A DNA stretch of 64,000 nucleotides. Origin: JBCDAP01 sp038747915 (GTDB lineage Bacteria > Planctomycetota > Phycisphaerae > Phycisphaerales > UBA1924). The stretch lies in contig JBCDJJ010000003.1 of assembly GCA_038747915.1 (NCBI GenBank), forward strand, positions 19,740 to 83,739, given 5' to 3'. The position numbers and the translations under genes were made by a program. Under the pieces are notes generated by a model. The model made no database searches, was not told the origin of the DNA, and was given only the letters and a program-made list of their open reading frames with translations. Positions 9,102 to 18,454 of the stretch are shown here, piece after piece. Within the stretch, counting starts at the first letter, position 1. Every line of letters starts with the position of its first letter.

Positions 9102-10415
9102 TCAGGGTGTCTGCGGTGTTTGGGTGGCGATCGTGAACTCGAGGCGGTCGAGGTTGAAGCCGGTGTCCTCTGCACCAACGTTCTTCAGGCGGAGGGTGTG
9201 CTGACCAGGGCGCAACGAGACAGGGAAACGCACCTCGTGCCAGTGCTGCCAGTCGCCGGTGTGGGGTACAGCGATGTCACCGGACACGTCAACGCCGTCG
9301 ATCTCAAGCACGAACGCGCCGCCCTTCGCTCGGGCGGATGAGGCGCGGGCGACAACATCAAATCGTGCAGCATCGTTGTTCGGGGTCACAATGTTGGTGG
9401 TGTAGGTGAGCCACTCGCCTGGCTGGATCCACCCGACGTTGAAGCCGCCTTGATCGTTGGCCTCGATGTCAACAGCCTCGTGCGGGCGGAGCTGACCACC
9501 GAGATTGTCTTGGGTGTTGTCGTGGTACGCGACTCCTTCGCCTCCGTAGTCGAACCGTTCGGCCTCGATCGTGCCTGGGATGGAGGCGGGGGCGCCATCG
9601 AATGCCTGTCGCTGCTCGGCCATGGCGTAGATGCGTACGTAATCAACACGCATCTCCTGCGGGAACACCGATGTCTCATCGGGTGGCCCTGGCCAGCCGC
9701 CAACGGCGACATTGAGCAAGAGGTGGAACGGCTGATCGAATGGAGCGGTCAGTGAGTCCGGCGCAGTCGCGGTGTGCCACTGGGCTGCAAAGACGCGGTG
9801 GTAGAGCGTGTTGTTCAGCCGCCACTCGATTCGGTCGGGGAACCAGTCGATGCTGTAGATGAAGTAGTTATCCGCGAGCGTGCCATCGTGATAATGCCAG
9901 CCCGGGGCGTAGGTGTTGTTGGGCCAGGGATCGCCGAAGTGGATGGCGCCGAGGAGGGCGGTCGCATCGTTCTTGGTCTCAAGGATGTCGATCTCGCCGC
10001 CGAGCGGCCAGTTGCCGTAGGTGTCCTCGGACGGGAGCATCCAGAACGCGGGCCAGATCCCCGTGGTGGCGGGTACTTTCACGCGGGCCTCGATCCGTCC
10101 GTACTGCACATCGACCGCGCCCAGGGTGCGGAGTCTCGCCGAGGTGAACTCTTTGCCACCTTGTGATTCCCGGTGCGCAACGATCACAAGCTCGCCGTTT
10201 CGCACATACGCGTTGCGTTCGTTGTCGGTGTAGTACTGGAGTTCGTTGTTGCCCCATCCTGGGATGCCGTACTCCGTGCCGTCTCCGATCATCGGCTGCC
10301 AGACGGAGGTGTCGAGTGTCTCGAAGTCATCCGCCCACACGAGTTCGGGCTCGTGTGCCTGGGCCAACGCGGACGATGTGGTGATGGCCACGCAAAGCAG
10401 GGTCGAGGGGGTCAC
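9102..10415 (-). CDS. Secreted GH16 beta-glucanase/laminarinase-type hydrolase with CBM6
   Basis: A 437-aa secreted endo-glucan hydrolase. It starts with a GTG at 10415, preceded by GGAG and followed by a signal peptide (TPSTLLCVAITTSSALAQA). A frame extending upstream to 10751 lacks features of a real N-terminus. The GH16 catalytic core covers residues 25-280, with the signature GGEIDILE at 139-146: E141 is the nucleophile, D143 assists and E146 is the acid/base. WGNNELQYYTD and GIWPAFWMLP are typical substrate-cleft segments. Residues about 295-437 form a CBM6 beta-sandwich (IEAERFDYGGEGVAYHDN... through HTLRLKNVGAEDTGFNLDRL). Likely substrates are laminarin-like beta-1,3-glucans or related marine polysaccharides; the exact specificity is not readable. 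Confidence 0.93.
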   Translation of the reverse strand: MTPSTLLCVAITTSSALAQAHEPELVWADDFETLDTSVWQPMIGDGTEYGIPGWGNNELQYYTDNERNAYVRNGELVIVAHRESQGGKEFTSARLRTLGAVDVQYGRIEARVKVPATTGIWPAFWMLPSEDTYGNWPLGGEIDILETKNDATALLGAIHFGDPWPNNTYAPGWHYHDGTLADNYFIYSIDWFPDRIEWRLNNTLYHRVFAAQWHTATAPDSLTAPFDQPFHLLLNVAVGGWPGPPDETSVFPQEMRVDYVRIYAMAEQRQAFDGAPASIPGTIEAERFDYGGEGVAYHDNTQDNLGGQLRPHEAVDIEANDQGGFNVGWIQPGEWLTYTTNIVTPNNDAARFDVVARASSARAKGGAFVLEIDGVDVSGDIAVPHTGDWQHWHEVRFPVSLRPGQHTLRLKNVGAEDTGFNLDRLEFTIATQTPQTP

Positions 10416-10806
10416 AGTCGGTGCTCCGTGGTGTGCGGTGTGATGATGGGAGGTGGGCGAAGTCAAACGGTGTCGCGGAGTGCTGATGTGTGTTGATCGG
10501 TGGGGCAACGCACGTGGTCGAGAGTGCTGTTCCGTTTGTTTCCGATTCTTTACGAGTTCTGTGCGGGGTGTCAGGCAAGAAGACGATCGAGGCGCGTCCT
10601 GGTGCAATAGATCGTTGGTGCGGGCGTCGAAGGGGGTGTCCTCAAGACGTTTTTTAGACGGACAGAGAGCTTTCACAGCGTTCGTGAATGACCGGAACAT
10701 TTTGGAACAAAAAGACATATATGTCAAAAAATGTTCAAACAATACGGCCACGGTTCAAATCAGGAGTAGACTTGAGCGTGAACGATGTGACATCCCAGGA
10801 TGTGCC
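10416..10806. other. Divergent promoter region between the GH16 gene and the prepilin-like gene
   Basis: The 391 bases between two divergently transcribed genes are noticeably AT-richer toward 10690-10830 than the coding flanks. They contain the nested palindrome at 10695-10736 and lead into the operator-like palindrome at 10814-10827. I find no additional gene; the frame open across this region belongs to neither gene. Confidence 0.6.
10695..10736. promoter_or_regulatory. Nested palindrome, probable regulator-binding site
   Basis: The inner GACATATATGTC (10714-10725) is a perfect 12-bp palindrome. Around it sit the arms GAACATTT (10695-10702) and AAATGTTC (10729-10736), also exactly complementary. 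The structure lies about 70-110 bases before the prepilin-like start, in an AT-rich pocket. The poly-A and poly-T runs between the arms make a protein-binding site more likely than a terminator. The binding protein is unknown. Confidence 0.4.
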
Positions 10807-11871
10807 ATGACAAATAAAACGTTTTATCCAGCATCTGTCCGACGTGGCTTCACGTTGATTGAGTTGCTGGTCGTCGTCGCGGTGATCGCGTTATTGATCG
10901 GTCTTCTGCTCCCGGCCCTTGGGCGAGCGCGTTCGACGGCTCAGCAGATCGGCTGCCTCGCGAACTCGCGGCAGATCGGTGTGGGTGTGCTCGCGTACTC
11001 GGTCGACTCCAACGACCAGACGATGCCGGTGAACTACGTTCCCAAGAACGAGGCGAACCCGGTGCCCATCGCGACGGTGAGTGAGGCGGACTTTCGGGTC
11101 TGGGACTGGGCGTACACGTACGACGCGAACGGTAACCGTGTGGGGACGGGCATCCTGGTCGAGTACCTGGGCGATGTGCGGGCGATCGTGGAGTGTCCGA
11201 CGAACCGGCGTCGTGATCCCGGCGGTGTGCGCGAACCGCTCGACCGTCAGGGCAACAACGACCTCGAGGACATCTATGGCTCGAGCGACCTGAACTTCGA
11301 CTACACGTTCCCGGATGCGACACAGGGCGCGCGCACAACCAATGCCTTCGATGTGTGGCAGCGGGCACACCCGGACGCGTTGACGTCCAGCGGAGGCGGC
11401 GAGGTGCTGAGTCGTGCCGAAGGGCGCGATGCCCGCGAGGCGGGCGAGTTGGTGGCATTCCCCGGACTGCCGATCATGGTTGAGGAGAGCACGCGGTTCA
11501 ACAACCGCAACGCCGCGGGCGGTGTGACCGACGGTCGGTGGGGAACGGACGATGAGATCACCGATCGCCACTTCGGCGGCGGGCACGTGCTGCTGCTGGA
11601 TGGGTCTGTCGTCTTGTACAAGGTGCCGGATCGGATGAGCCCGTCGCTAGATGATGGACGCGCGGTGCCGGCCGTGCGTGATGGGATCAGTGCTCGCGAC
11701 CTGTACGTGCGGGCGGGGCGCCGCGGGGCGTACCACCAGATGTTCGAGCTCAACCACCGTGTCGGCGGAACCTCGATCGACAATGAGGGTGTGTTGGTCT
11801 CCGGCAGCGAGCTGATCTTCAACTCGGGCTACGGCGCGATCAATACGCCCGAGGAACGTCGCGCCGAATAA
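10807..11871 (+). CDS. Prepilin-type N-terminal cleavage domain protein (planctomycete pseudopilin-like)
   Basis: A 354-aa protein with a type IV prepilin signal: RRGFTLIELLVVVAVIALLI near residue 12 (cleavage before F), then LLLPALGRARSTAQQIGCLA. The C-terminal portion has RHFGGGHVLLLDGSVVL, the H-x-DG arrangement of a large planctomycete-specific family of pseudopilin-like proteins. ATG 10807 has AGGA upstream and gives the usual short pre-cleavage peptide. A longer frame to 10453 is rejected. The protein is probably anchored in the inner membrane or assembled by a type II secretion/pilus-like machine. The operator-like palindrome at 10814-10827 lies inside codons 3-7, so transcription may be blocked there. 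A paralogue sits at 55658 next to a second LacI gene. Confidence 0.85.
   Translation: MTNKTFYPASVRRGFTLIELLVVVAVIALLIGLLLPALGRARSTAQQIGCLANSRQIGVGVLAYSVDSNDQTMPVNYVPKNEANPVPIATVSEADFRVWDWAYTYDANGNRVGTGILVEYLGDVRAIVECPTNRRRDPGGVREPLDRQGNNDLEDIYGSSDLNFDYTFPDATQGARTTNAFDVWQRAHPDALTSSGGGEVLSRAEGRDAREAGELVAFPGLPIMVEESTRFNNRNAAGGVTDGRWGTDDEITDRHFGGGHVLLLDGSVVLYKVPDRMSPSLDDGRAVPAVRDGISARDLYVRAGRRGAYHQMFELNHRVGGTSIDNEGVLVSGSELIFNSGYGAINTPEERRAE
10814..10827. promoter_or_regulatory. Candidate LacI-type operator at the start of the prepilin-like gene
   Basis: ATAAAACGTTTTAT is a perfect 14-bp palindrome with the central CG typical of LacI/GalR-family operators. It begins 7 bases after the A of the ATG. 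Similar cores (AAAnCGnTTT) occur at 18193 and 55534, beside other carbohydrate genes. Repression by steric block of initiation is an inference. Confidence 0.5.
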
Positions 11872-12075
11872 CTCGTACTCCTTGTGGCGTGATCGTCGTA
11901 CTGCGCCGCCCTCTGCCAACTCCTCCGATCTCGAAGGATTGTCGGCCGGTCCTGAACCTCTTCTGGCGAGGTCGGCGGCTCCTGCATCGACCGTGTGTCC
12001 CATACCGCTTTACCCATGTGCGTGCGTGGCCCCGAGGTCATGCACCGATCTCCCGATGAAGGAAGGCGAATCGCC

Positions 12076-15000
12076 ATGTCTCCCGCTGTTCGATGGTGCG
12101 TGCTCTGTGTTTCGCTCGGCGTTCTGTTGGTCTCGAGTGTGATGGCTTCGGATGGCGAGCATCCCGCGCAGGCGCGGACGCGCCAGGATCATCCCCCGGC
12201 TCGAGACGTGACGGATGCGTCGAACGCGGCTCTCTACGCGGTGGGGTACTCGCATCTGGATACGCAGTGGCGGTGGGACTTCGTGCAGAGCATCGATGCG
12301 TACCTCCTGGATACGCTCGATCACAACTTCGACTTGTTCGAGCGCTATCCCGAGTACACGTTCAGCTTCACGGGGTCGGTGCGGTACGAGATGATGAAGG
12401 AGTACTACCCGGCGCGGTACGAGCGGCTGAAGTCGTACATCGACGCGGGTCGATGGTTCGTGAGCGGATCATCGGTGGAAGAGGGGGATGTTCTGGTACC
12501 CTCGCCGGAGTCGATCATCCGCCAGGTGCTGTACGGGAACTTGTTCTTTGAGCGTGAGTTCGGGAAGACGAGCACAGATTTCATGCTGCCGGACTGCTTC
12601 GGGTTCCCGTGGTCACTGCCGTCGGCGTGGGCGCACTGCGGTCTGCTCGGGTTTTCGACGCAGAAGCTCACGTGGGGCTCGGCGATCGGGATTCCCTTTG
12701 GGATCGGGGTGTGGGAAGGGCCGGATGGTCACGGTGTGATCGCGGCGCTCAACCCGGGCAGCTACAACGACTCGATCACGGATTACCCGGCGGACCAGGA
12801 CCCCTCGTGGGCCGAACGGATCTCGGTGAACGGCGAGCGTTTCGATCTGCACGCTGATTTTCATTATTACGGTGTGGGGGACATGGGCGGTGCACCGCCG
12901 GAGGCCGCGGTCGTGAACTACACAGAGAGCGGCGGTCGGTCGTCGTCGCTGTACGACGTGATCCTCCCAAGCTCGGACGACCTCTTTGAGGACATTACGC
13001 CGGCGATCCGCGCTCGTCTGCCGCGGCACTCCGGGGACATGCTGCTGACGGAGCACTCGTCAGGCACCCTGACCTCGCAGAGCTACGTGAAGCGCTGGAA
13101 CCGTCATGCCGAGTTGCTGCTCGATGCGGCGGAGCGAGCGAGTGTGGCGGCGTGGTGGTTGGGTTTCGAGGACTCGTCTCGGGAGAAGCTGGAGCGGTCA
13201 TGGGTGCGTACGCTCGCGACACAGATGCACGACATCGTGCCTGGAACGAGTGTGCCGGTGGCCTACACGTACTCGTGGAACGATCAGATCCTGTCGCTGA
13301 ATCTGGCGGCGTCGACGCTCACCTCGTCGGTCGGTGCTGTGGCGTCTCGGCTTGACACGCGCGCGGTGGGCACGCCGGTGGTTGTATTCAATCCGAGTTC
13401 GTTTGCACGACGGGATATCGCACAGGCGCGTGTGGATCTGGGCGGGGCGAGCTATGCGCGCGTGTTCGATCCGGACGGTGTCGAGGTACCGAGTCAGGTG
13501 GTGGAACGAGCTGGATCGATGGCAACGGTGCTCTTCGTCACGGATGCCGAACCGGTGAGCTTCGGTGTGTACGACGTCCGTGGGTCCGACACCGCATTCG
13601 ACGACAACGGTGGGCCGTCGGTCACGCCGGACACGCTCGAGAACGCTCGGTACCGCGTCCGGATCAACGAGGCGGGTGACATCGCGAGTGTGTACGACAA
13701 GTTGAATGGTCGCGAGTTGCTTTCGGCGCCAGCGGGCCTTGTATTCACGTTCGAGCGCCCGCGGGAGTGGCCGGCGTGGAACATGGACTGGAAAGACCGG
13801 CGTCAGCCCCCGTTCGCGCGGGTGGAGGGGCCGGCGACGGTTCGGATTGTGGAGGATGGCCCGGTGCGGGTGGCGCTGGCGATCACGCGTCATGCCCAGA
13901 ACTCCGAGTTCACGCAGACTATCCGGCTGGCCCGTGCCGATGCGGGAGATGTGGTGGAGGTGAAAGCCGATGTCGACTGGCAGTCGACGGAGACGGCGCT
14001 CAAGGCGTCGTTCCCACTGTCGGTGTCGAACCCCGAGGCCACTTACAACCTTGGCCTCGGCACGATCCGGCGTGGCAACAACGACCCCGCGAAGTACGAG
14101 GTGCCATCGCACGAGTGGTTCAATCTGACCGATCGCACCGGTGACTACGGTGTCACGGTGGTGGAGGACAGCAAGTTTGGCTCGGACAAGCCGGCCGATA
14201 ACGAGGTGCGTCTGACACTCCTCTACACCCCTGGCGTGCGGAACGCATACCTCGACCAGCACAGTCAGGATTGGGGATTGCACGAAATCCGGTACGGCGT
14301 GTTCGGCCACACGGGCGACTGGCGTGATGCGGACAGCTACGTGCATGCACGTCATTTCAACCAGCCGGTGCGCACGTTCGTGGTTCCGAAGTCGGACGGA
14401 CCGCTCGGGCGGTCGTTCGGCTTCGTGACACCGAGTGAGCCTCGGGTGGCGGTGCGTGCGCTGAAGCTGGGCGAGCGGCGGGACGTGCTGGTGGTACGGG
14501 TGCGCGAGATGGAGGGGCGTGACGCCGATGGTGTGCGGCTCACGTTTCCATCGCGGGTAGTGTCAGTGCGTGAGGTCGATGGCCAGGAGCGCGCGATCGA
14601 TGGATCGGGCGTGTCGGCGGATGGGCAATCAATCACGTTTTCGCTCTCGCCGTACTTCACCCGAGCGTTCGAGGTCGAACTGGCGCCGCCGAGCGAGTCG
14701 ATGGCCGGCGTGGTGTCAAGACCAGTTTCCCTGCCGCGAGACACGGAGGTCGCGAGTTCGGATGGTGTGTGGTCGGTGCCGCGTGGCATGGATCATGAGG
14801 GCCGGAACTACCCCGTAGAGATGCTTCCTCGGGAGTTGGTCGACGACGGTGTGCGGTTCGAACTCGCGAGTGCCGACGAGGCGCCCGGGCGGGCGGTGGC
14901 GTGCCGTGGCCAGACGATCGAGCTTCCGGATGGAGGAGACCGCGTTCATCTGCTCGCTGCGGCGACCGCGGATGCGGAGGCGACGTTTGCTGTCGGCGGG

Positions 15001-16050
15001 CTCGAGCAGCGGCTCGGTGTTCAACAGTGGACCGGCTTCATCGGGCAATGGGACGACCGTGTGTTCGACACTGTGTTTCCGGTGGTGGACTACATCAACG
15101 AGGGGCGTGTCAAGGCGATCGTGCCGGGGTACATCAAGCGTGACCCGGTGGCGTGGTTCGCGACGCACCGGCACCATCCGGACAATGAGAACGAGGCCTA
15201 CCGGTTCTCGTATCTGTTCCACTACGCACTCGAGCGGCCCGATGGAGCCACGACCCTGACGCTGCCGCACGACGAGCGGATCCGAGTGTTCGCGGTGTCT
15301 GTCGCGGACACATCGGCGGTGACCGCGGACCCAGCGGCGCCGCTGTACGACTCATTTGACGATCGGCCTCGGATCGAGATGCGGCACGACTACGACACCT
15401 TTGGGTACTCGTCGGGCGTGTCGCCGCTGCCGCGCACGCCGTCGCATGATCGTCTGGGTGCGCCGAACGAGGTGACGATCGATCGGGCGGAGCGGTTCGC
15501 TGATCTGTCGATGGGGCCGCCGTCGAGCGATGATCTGGGTGACCGGTCCGTGAGCGGTGCGGTGTACCGGTACTTCGACGTCAAGGGTGAGCTGATGCCG
15601 CACCCGCTCGCCGGCGCGGAGGGCGATACGCTGCCGCGGCTGAACGACGGGGATGTGGCCCGGCACGACGACGACGTCGAGCGCTCCGTATGGTTCGATT
15701 ACCACGGACGCTTCGGCGTGGATCTGGGGCGGGCGGTCTCGATCGACGCCATCAGGGTGTACTCCTGGCATCGCGGTGATCGGGCGCCGCAGGACTTTAC
15801 GGTGTGGGGCTCGAATGCAGAGGAGATGCCAGACCCACTCTTTAGTGTTGCCGAGGGTTCCGGGTGGGAGTTTGTTGCAGCGGTGAACACGCTCGACCTC
15901 GGTCACGGAGGTACGCACGGCAGCGCGATTCGTGGTCGTGATCGGCCGATGGGCCCATACCGTTGGTTGCTGTGGGTCGCGCCCGCGAAGCAATCGGGCA
16001 CATTCTTCTCGGAGATCGACATCGAATCATCGTCCGACGGAGAACGCTGA
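12076..16050 (+). CDS. Secreted GH38 alpha-mannosidase-like hydrolase, multidomain
   Basis: A 1324-aa exported hydrolase. I start it at ATG 12076, after GGAAGGCGA, because this gives a clean signal peptide (MSPAVRWCVLCVSLGVLLVS, then SVMAS). The GH38 catalytic domain opens with AVGYSHLDTQWRWDF (H60 and D62 are Zn ligands). The nucleophile is in DFMLPDCFGFPW (D173), followed by GFSTQKLTWGSAIGIPFG. A later metal or active-site histidine lies in LATQMHDIVPGTSVPVAYTY. A beta-sandwich C-terminal mannosidase domain (about 430-870) follows. The last 450 residues, including WFDYHGRFGVDLGRAVSIDA and a WGSNAEE segment, resemble a discoidin-type carbohydrate-binding module. It is much longer than ordinary GH38 enzymes (about 800-1000 aa). 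It probably trims mannose from glycans or sulfated polysaccharides. Confidence 0.88.
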   Translation: MSPAVRWCVLCVSLGVLLVSSVMASDGEHPAQARTRQDHPPARDVTDASNAALYAVGYSHLDTQWRWDFVQSIDAYLLDTLDHNFDLFERYPEYTFSFTGSVRYEMMKEYYPARYERLKSYIDAGRWFVSGSSVEEGDVLVPSPESIIRQVLYGNLFFEREFGKTSTDFMLPDCFGFPWSLPSAWAHCGLLGFSTQKLTWGSAIGIPFGIGVWEGPDGHGVIAALNPGSYNDSITDYPADQDPSWAERISVNGERFDLHADFHYYGVGDMGGAPPEAAVVNYTESGGRSSSLYDVILPSSDDLFEDITPAIRARLPRHSGDMLLTEHSSGTLTSQSYVKRWNRHAELLLDAAERASVAAWWLGFEDSSREKLERSWVRTLATQMHDIVPGTSVPVAYTYSWNDQILSLNLAASTLTSSVGAVASRLDTRAVGTPVVVFNPSSFARRDIAQARVDLGGASYARVFDPDGVEVPSQVVERAGSMATVLFVTDAEPVSFGVYDVRGSDTAFDDNGGPSVTPDTLENARYRVRINEAGDIASVYDKLNGRELLSAPAGLVFTFERPREWPAWNMDWKDRRQPPFARVEGPATVRIVEDGPVRVALAITRHAQNSEFTQTIRLARADAGDVVEVKADVDWQSTETALKASFPLSVSNPEATYNLGLGTIRRGNNDPAKYEVPSHEWFNLTDRTGDYGVTVVEDSKFGSDKPADNEVRLTLLYTPGVRNAYLDQHSQDWGLHEIRYGVFGHTGDWRDADSYVHARHFNQPVRTFVVPKSDGPLGRSFGFVTPSEPRVAVRALKLGERRDVLVVRVREMEGRDADGVRLTFPSRVVSVREVDGQERAIDGSGVSADGQSITFSLSPYFTRAFEVELAPPSESMAGVVSRPVSLPRDTEVASSDGVWSVPRGMDHEGRNYPVEMLPRELVDDGVRFELASADEAPGRAVACRGQTIELPDGGDRVHLLAAATADAEATFAVGGLEQRLGVQQWTGFIGQWDDRVFDTVFPVVDYINEGRVKAIVPGYIKRDPVAWFATHRHHPDNENEAYRFSYLFHYALERPDGATTLTLPHDERIRVFAVSVADTSAVTADPAAPLYDSFDDRPRIEMRHDYDTFGYSSGVSPLPRTPSHDRLGAPNEVTIDRAERFADLSMGPPSSDDLGDRSVSGAVYRYFDVKGELMPHPLAGAEGDTLPRLNDGDVARHDDDVERSVWFDYHGRFGVDLGRAVSIDAIRVYSWHRGDRAPQDFTVWGSNAEEMPDPLFSVAEGSGWEFVAAVNTLDLGHGGTHGSAIRGRDRPMGPYRWLLWVAPAKQSGTFFSEIDIESSSDGER

Positions 16051-16530
16051 TCGCGCCGTGCGAGGTCTTCGAGCGTTCCTACTCAACTCGTTGTGCGCAG
16101 CCACGGTGTCAGAAGCAGTTGGTGGCATCGCTCGGTGTGGATCGGTGCGCTACCGACTATATCGCTCGCTATGGCGACGATCGCATCCGGCACACCAGGC
16201 ACCGTCGGCACTGCATAACCTGGATGAACACCAATTCGATCGGGCTCGGATCTGACGAGCCCAATATTGAGCGTGCCTTGGTCATCGTCCCAGTGGGTGT
16301 GTCGCTCTGCGAAGAGTTACGCGAGTAGCGCTCGGTCGGCGTTGTAGATGCCAGTGCTGATCTGGTTACGCAGCACGGTCTCGCCGGGCTCGCCGCACTG
16401 TTGCTTGCTCCACCCATGAACAGAAATGGAGCGACGTGACCATATGCAGCAGCATGCAACGATACATCGCCGAGCCGAGCGACGAGATCAATGGGGATGC
16501 CCTAGCGTGATCACACCGACGGTGTATGGG
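16051..16530. other. Non-coding gap between convergent GH38 and transporter genes
   Basis: These 480 bases contain only short frames without recognisable protein features. Both flanking genes end here, so terminators are expected, but I find no hairpin followed by a U-tract. The sequence is less GC-biased than the genes, and nothing repeats elsewhere in the window. Confidence 0.45.
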
Positions 16531-17979
16531 TTACGGGCGTGTGACCCCGAGACGTTCGTGGATACGCTCGAGTGGCACGCCCTTCGTCTCCGGCATCACG
16601 AGAACGACCCAGACAAGCTGAGCGATCATGCAGACGGTGTAGAACGCGAACACGTAGCCGCCCGAAAACTCGGCGATCATCGGGAACGTCTGTGAAATGA
16701 TCGCGGCGAATATCCAGTGCGTGAAGCTGCCGAGGGCTTGTCCGCGTGCACGGACTTTGTTGGGAAAAATCTCGCCGAGGAAGACCCAGATGACGGCGCC
16801 TTGGCCGACAGCGTGCGATGCAATGAAGACCATCAAGCTCGCGAATACCACGTATCCGGCGGAGGTATTGGTGAACGTGCGCATGCTCTCGCCAGCATCA
16901 CTGGTCACGAGCTCGCTGAAGGCGAGAAAAGCCGCGGTCGCAGTGCCAAGGCTGAGGATGTACCCGACGGAACCGATGAGCATGAGTTTTTTTCGACCGA
17001 AGCTGTCGATCAGTGCCATGCCGATCATCGTGAACACGAGGTTCATCAGGCCGAGCCCGACAGAGTTGAGTAGTCCGGCGCTTTCTTGGAAACCAGCACT
17101 TCGGAAGATCGTCGGTGCGTAGTAGAGGATCGCGTTGATGCCGCTTAGCTGGTTGAACGCGGCGATTGCCACAGCGAGCAGGATGGGTGTGCTGTATTTT
17201 CTCTGGAAGAGTTTTTCGTGCAGCGCATCTCGATCGAAGTCGATGGATGCCTGGATCTCGCCGATCTCATCCTCGGCCGAGCGGTTCTCGTCGGTCCCGA
17301 CCTGCTTCAGCACTCGGGTGGCCTCGTCGCGTCGGCCGCGTGCTACGAGCCAACGTGGACTCTCGGGGACGGAGAACAGTAAAGCGAAGTAAGCGGCTGC
17401 CGGCACGGCCTCGACGCCGAGCATCCACCGCCAGCCGTAGTCGAGGAACCACGCGCGATACTCGTCGGTGCCGACGGGATGGCCGGTGAGACGTTCGCCG
17501 ACCGTGGCGATGACGAAGTTCGATGCGAATGCGAGCAGGATCCCCAAGACGATGTTGAACTGCGCGAGCGCCACCAGGCGCCCGCGCCGGCGTGCAGGCG
17601 CGATTTCGGCGATGTACATCGGGGCGACGACAGACGCGCCGCCGACCCCGAGGCCGCCGATGAACCGGAAGAGGATGAACGACAGGTCGTTCCAGGCCAG
17701 CGCGCTGCCGAGCGCGGAGACGAAGTAGAGGATGGCCAGCAGGAACATCACCGATCGGCGGCCGACGAGGTCGGCGGGTTTGCCCACCGCGATGGCACCG
17801 ATCACCGTGCCGATCAATGCGCTCGCGACGGCGAAGCCCAATCCGGCGGCATCGAGTTCAAAGACGTCGGCAAGCGCATCGGTCGTGCCCGAGATGACAG
17901 CGGTGTCGAATCCGAACAACAACCCACCGAGCGCCGCGATCACAGCGCAACGCGTTGATGCCAGAGTCGTTGAATTCAT
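16531..17979 (-). CDS. Sugar-porter MFS transporter
   Basis: A 482-aa inner-membrane proton symporter of the sugar porter (GLUT/XylE) family with twelve predicted transmembrane helices. Signatures are GGLLFGFDTAVISGTTDAL in TM1, GKPADLVGRRSVMF (the D-x-x-GRR loop 2-3 motif), the sugar-porter sequence FIGGLGVGGASVVAPMYIAE, PESPRWLVARGR after TM6, FNQLSGINAILYYAP in TM7, and PETKG at the C-terminal end. It probably imports a monosaccharide released by the nearby secreted hydrolases. It is convergent with the GH38 gene and divergent from the PEP-CTERM gene. The shared upstream region holds an operator-like site at 18193-18206. Confidence 0.93.
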   Translation of the reverse strand: MNSTTLASTRCAVIAALGGLLFGFDTAVISGTTDALADVFELDAAGLGFAVASALIGTVIGAIAVGKPADLVGRRSVMFLLAILYFVSALGSALAWNDLSFILFRFIGGLGVGGASVVAPMYIAEIAPARRRGRLVALAQFNIVLGILLAFASNFVIATVGERLTGHPVGTDEYRAWFLDYGWRWMLGVEAVPAAAYFALLFSVPESPRWLVARGRRDEATRVLKQVGTDENRSAEDEIGEIQASIDFDRDALHEKLFQRKYSTPILLAVAIAAFNQLSGINAILYYAPTIFRSAGFQESAGLLNSVGLGLMNLVFTMIGMALIDSFGRKKLMLIGSVGYILSLGTATAAFLAFSELVTSDAGESMRTFTNTSAGYVVFASLMVFIASHAVGQGAVIWVFLGEIFPNKVRARGQALGSFTHWIFAAIISQTFPMIAEFSGGYVFAFYTVCMIAQLVWVVLVMPETKGVPLERIHERLGVTRP

Positions 17980-18454
17980 ATTCAGTCTTTCTTTGATTCA
18001 TGACCAGTGTGTGTGGCCCTGAGGCGAGCAGGGATGTCGCTCACCGATGCACGGTGATGTGGCGGGGCACGAAGAGGAGTAGGCCACTGAGCCCAGGAAT
18101 CGTCAATGTGTCCCGTAACAAAATGACGCAAAATGAAGTATAATTCAGAATATGATGTGTATTGCGCATTCAGGCCACATTATCTGGATCAAGAAAAGCG
18201 TTTCACTCTTTGATACGTTCTCAGTTATCGGGGGTGCAGGCATCAATATGGTGCATCCATCAGGCTTAATATCGGTTTTTGAATCATTTGAGTCGTGATG
18301 TATCGTTGTCGTCTTGCATTCCGGTGATTTTACGACATGATACGGTAAAACGTATCTTTTGCAGGGCAACACCGGCAATTCGGTGGAGAGCTGCCGGGTT
18401 CTGCCAGAGATGGGAAACACACCGCGTCAACCCGGAGCCTTGGGGGTTTTTGAT
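17980..18454. other. Divergent regulatory region between the MFS transporter and the PEP-CTERM protein
   Basis: These 475 bases are clearly AT-richer than the flanking genes around 18100-18360, as expected for promoters. They include an operator-like GAAAAGCGTTTCAC (18193-18206) and a TTTTAC / GTAAAA inverted pair (18328-18333 and 18345-18350). No gene is recognised. Confidence 0.55.
18193..18206. promoter_or_regulatory. Candidate LacI-type operator in the divergent transporter promoter
   Basis: GAAAAGCGTTTCAC has the AAnCGnTT core seen at 10814 and 55534, but its outer arms are imperfect. It lies 214 bases upstream of the transporter ATG and about 250 bases before the PEP-CTERM gene. The evidence is weak on sequence alone; the value lies in the recurrence next to sugar genes. 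Confidence 0.35.
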
